A DNA stretch of 64,000 nucleotides from Gimesia sp. GTDB taxonomy: Bacteria > Planctomycetota > Planctomycetia > Planctomycetales > Planctomycetaceae. Positions 61,926 through 64,000 of this stretch are shown here, in pieces (within the stretch, counting starts at the first letter, position 1; every line of letters begins with the position of its first letter). The notes below the pieces were generated by a model. That model was not told the DNA's origin and made no database searches. It saw only the letters and a list, made by a program, of their open reading frames with translations. Where the stretch lies: assembly GCF_040219335.1 (NCBI RefSeq), contig NZ_JAVJSQ010000025.1, positions 1 to 64,000 on the forward strand, given 5' to 3'. The position numbers and the translations under genes are program-made.

Positions 61926-64000
61926 ATGAGTTTGAACCGAATTGAGTCGGTGTCGTTTCTGCTCCTTTTTATGATCCTCACTTCAAGTCTCCAGGCTCAG
62001 TCGCCACACAATATATATGAATGGACGCCGGAAAAGGTTATCCAGCGGGCCTGGCTGGCAGATCGTGATGATCTGGCCGCAAATAACTACGTGCATTCTC
62101 CCGATCGAGGCTTCATCCAGACCGGGCGGGGAAATTACTGTCTGCCGGTAACGGACCTCGTGATTCCCGCAGAGACAACCGAACTCCGCATTGAGCGGCT
62201 CTACACCAGCGATTCCCGCTTTCGCGGCCTCTTCGGCACAGGCTGGCACAGCAGTCTCGATGCTTCCTTGAACGTCGGCAAAAATAACATCGTCGAAGTC
62301 AGTATCGGGGGGATGACTTATCGATTTCAGACCGACCCGGCGAATCCGGCACTAACCAAACCGCTGCAGTCTTCAACAGCCCGACTCTCAAAAGCGGCCG
62401 ACGGATCCTATCACTTCCTCTTGCCGGAAGGGACTTGGACTTTCACGGCCGCCGGCAAGCTCAACACCTGGCTTAAGGAAGGGACCACGTTTGAGTTTCA
62501 ATATACGGGCAATCAGCTTGCGCAGATTCGCGTGGGCGGCAAAGCACTCCTCCAGGTCAAAACCGGCCCGCAGGGACATATCGAACAACTGATCGACGAC
62601 ACAAACCGCACTCTGCAGTATCAGTATGATTCCTCAGGTCACCTGAAACAGGTTTCCCACTTTGATCGGACCACCGAAGCCTATCAGTTCAACGCACAGG
62701 GACGGCTTACCGAAGCCCGTTTCCGCAACAGCAGCCGCGTCTTATTTACCTGGGATTCCCAGGGGCATCTGCAGGAAATGAAAGGCCCCGGCCTGAAACG
62801 CTCCTCATTTGCGTTTCGACAGTCCAAAGGCAGTCGCCAAATGATTGTGACACTTCCCGGCGAAGTAACACCTCCCCCAATCACAGACTTTTCGATACCT
62901 CAGCCCGTCGCGGAAACTCCCCAGCCCCCCCGCTCGCTGCCCATTCCGGAGCCTGTTATTGAACCGGAATCGGAGGCCGACAAAGTCGAGACGATTTTCT
63001 ACAACGCCAACGACCAGGGTGTCCTGCCGCAGCCCACGCACGCGACACAGTTCACGCTCAAAACGCCCATCCGCCTGACCTACATGATGAACTATCACTG
63101 GACGAAGAATAATGAAGGCACCCCCGGCACCATCGCTCTGAAACACGAAAACGGTACCCTGTATGGCCCTTGGCAGACACACGCCCCCCGCGAGGGAGGA
63201 CGGCCCAATAATGCCATCTGGGAATGCACACCCGATGTCCTGCTCATCAAAGGCACCTATACCGTGCTCGACAGTCAGCCGGAAACCTGGGCACAAAACC
63301 AGGAGACCGGCGGTCGGGGCATCACCGAGATCCGCGGGATCAAACTCAAATCCACCCGCCTGGTCCCGGCTACCGATCAGACCGGCAAATGGTATCTGCA
63401 TGGGGAAAACGATTATCGCTTCCCGTTGCTGCCCGGCTGGCACGTGGAGCAAAACAGCCGTAACAAGGTCAAGGATGAGATTTTCGACACAGTGGTCAAT
63501 CAGGATCGTTCACTCATCCTGATCTGTTGGAAAGGGCATGAAGATGTCTCTGATGCCCAGACTGCCCTCAAGCAGTTCGTTGCCGAGAAACAGCAGGAGG
63601 TACGACAGAATCCACAGATGGCTTCTAATATGGGAACTGCCTACTTTCAGGTGGGCAATGCACCCGCTGCTCGTGTTGGCTATTACACCGCCGGGCGTCA
63701 GAGCGCAGTATTTCGTATCTCATTTGTCAAAAAAAATCGGCGGTACGTGATCAACGTGGTCAAGACCGGGTCGGCCCGTCTGGATCAGCCATCGCCCGAG
63801 CTGGCACAGCTGTTTAATGCGGTCTCCTTCAATCGAATTCAGCCCATCACCCCCGCTCCTCCAGTGCCACAGTCACCTCTGCCCACACCGCCGCCGGTTC
63901 AACCCACTCCCCAACCCGAACCGGGGCTGACGACTGCCTCGCCCGAGCCAGTTCAGCAACCCGCACTGTCCCTGGCCACACTCAGCTGGAAGTTTAACGA
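61926..64000 (+). CDS. Secreted RHS/YD-repeat protein, partial (continues past the window)
   Basis: An open frame of 691 codons from ATG 61926 to the window end with no stop. A signal peptide (SFLLLFMILTSSLQAQ) is followed by a DUF6531/RHS-type start (LPVTDLVIPAETTELRIERL, then FGTGWHSSLDAS), then YD-like repeats (LQYQYDSSGHLKQVSHF, YQFNAQGRLTEARF, FTWDSQGHLQEM). A Pro-rich linker (about 325-355) precedes two further soluble segments, and another long Pro/Gln stretch begins near residue 640. RHS proteins are often large shell-like exporters of a C-terminal toxin or surface proteins; whether this one carries a toxin cannot be seen because the end is missing. Confidence 0.85.
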   Translation, partial: MSLNRIESVSFLLLFMILTSSLQAQSPHNIYEWTPEKVIQRAWLADRDDLAANNYVHSPDRGFIQTGRGNYCLPVTDLVIPAETTELRIERLYTSDSRFRGLFGTGWHSSLDASLNVGKNNIVEVSIGGMTYRFQTDPANPALTKPLQSSTARLSKAADGSYHFLLPEGTWTFTAAGKLNTWLKEGTTFEFQYTGNQLAQIRVGGKALLQVKTGPQGHIEQLIDDTNRTLQYQYDSSGHLKQVSHFDRTTEAYQFNAQGRLTEARFRNSSRVLFTWDSQGHLQEMKGPGLKRSSFAFRQSKGSRQMIVTLPGEVTPPPITDFSIPQPVAETPQPPRSLPIPEPVIEPESEADKVETIFYNANDQGVLPQPTHATQFTLKTPIRLTYMMNYHWTKNNEGTPGTIALKHENGTLYGPWQTHAPREGGRPNNAIWECTPDVLLIKGTYTVLDSQPETWAQNQETGGRGITEIRGIKLKSTRLVPATDQTGKWYLHGENDYRFPLLPGWHVEQNSRNKVKDEIFDTVVNQDRSLILICWKGHEDVSDAQTALKQFVAEKQQEVRQNPQMASNMGTAYFQVGNAPAARVGYYTAGRQSAVFRISFVKKNRRYVINVVKTGSARLDQPSPELAQLFNAVSFNRIQPITPAPPVPQSPLPTPPPVQPTPQPEPGLTTASPEPVQQPALSLATLSWKFN

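Overview
The window looks like a planctomycete chromosome, most likely a Gimesia-like member of the Planctomycetaceae. This is inferred from gene content, not from a marker gene. Typical signs are a DUF1559 prepilin-like protein, a DUF1592/DUF1552 pair with c-type haem motifs, an ECF sigma factor overlapping a Ser/Thr kinase gene, a kinase with C-terminal leucine-rich repeats, giant secreted proteins with LEPR-XLL-like N-termini, and a cohesin/dockerin-like protein. No rRNA, tRNA or CRISPR array was recognised.

Layout. 1-1312: non-coding DNA with repeats. 1313-8519: an RND efflux set (adaptor, permease, and a separate TolC-type factor), with terminators after the permease and the TolC gene. 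8639-31468: the most interesting region. A leftward operon encodes a TolC-like lipoprotein, a shortened SecA-like ATPase, a periplasmic HlyD protein, a GAF-HlyD fusion and a PqqD-like/M50/HlyD fusion. Diverging from it is a 2437-residue DUF4347/cadherin-like protein whose stop codon overlaps the start of a GGDEF protein. Converging on these is a 1536-residue repeat protein with cohesin-like, dockerin-like and HExxHxxGxxH segments. I read this as a candidate export and surface-adhesin system in which a SecA-type motor stands where a type I system would have an ABC ATPase.

31870-36850: a decayed accessory island with one intact REP-associated transposase (RAYT), two RAYT remnants, several copies of a GGGGTCAGGACTC-type REP sequence, an IS4 remnant, a cytochrome c gene cut off at its 5' end, an orphan Imm49-like immunity gene and small hypothetical genes. 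36852-42500: a second copy of the intergenic repeat seen at the window start, the DUF1559 gene, a secreted hypothetical, and the kinase/ECF sigma pair. 42955-50025: an oxidoreductase, an SGNH hydrolase, the DUF1592/DUF1552 pair and a small lipoprotein. 50681-58018: a kinase with LRRs, a two-domain glycosyltransferase, and a leftward three-gene set (membrane protein, KAS III-like synthase, flavin monooxygenase-like protein) that resembles a small lipid or metabolite pathway. 58927-64000: an MpsC-like protein, CsrA, a SpoIIAA-like protein, a tiny ORF and the start of an RHS/YD-type secreted protein that runs off the window.

Working model (inference): the GGDEF protein made from the adhesin mRNA would signal surface attachment through c-di-GMP. 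The divergent operon would move the LEPR-XLL/DUF4347 protein across the envelope, with the SecA-like ATPase supplying energy, the membrane fusions linking inner membrane to periplasm, and the TolC-like lipoprotein forming the outer-membrane exit.
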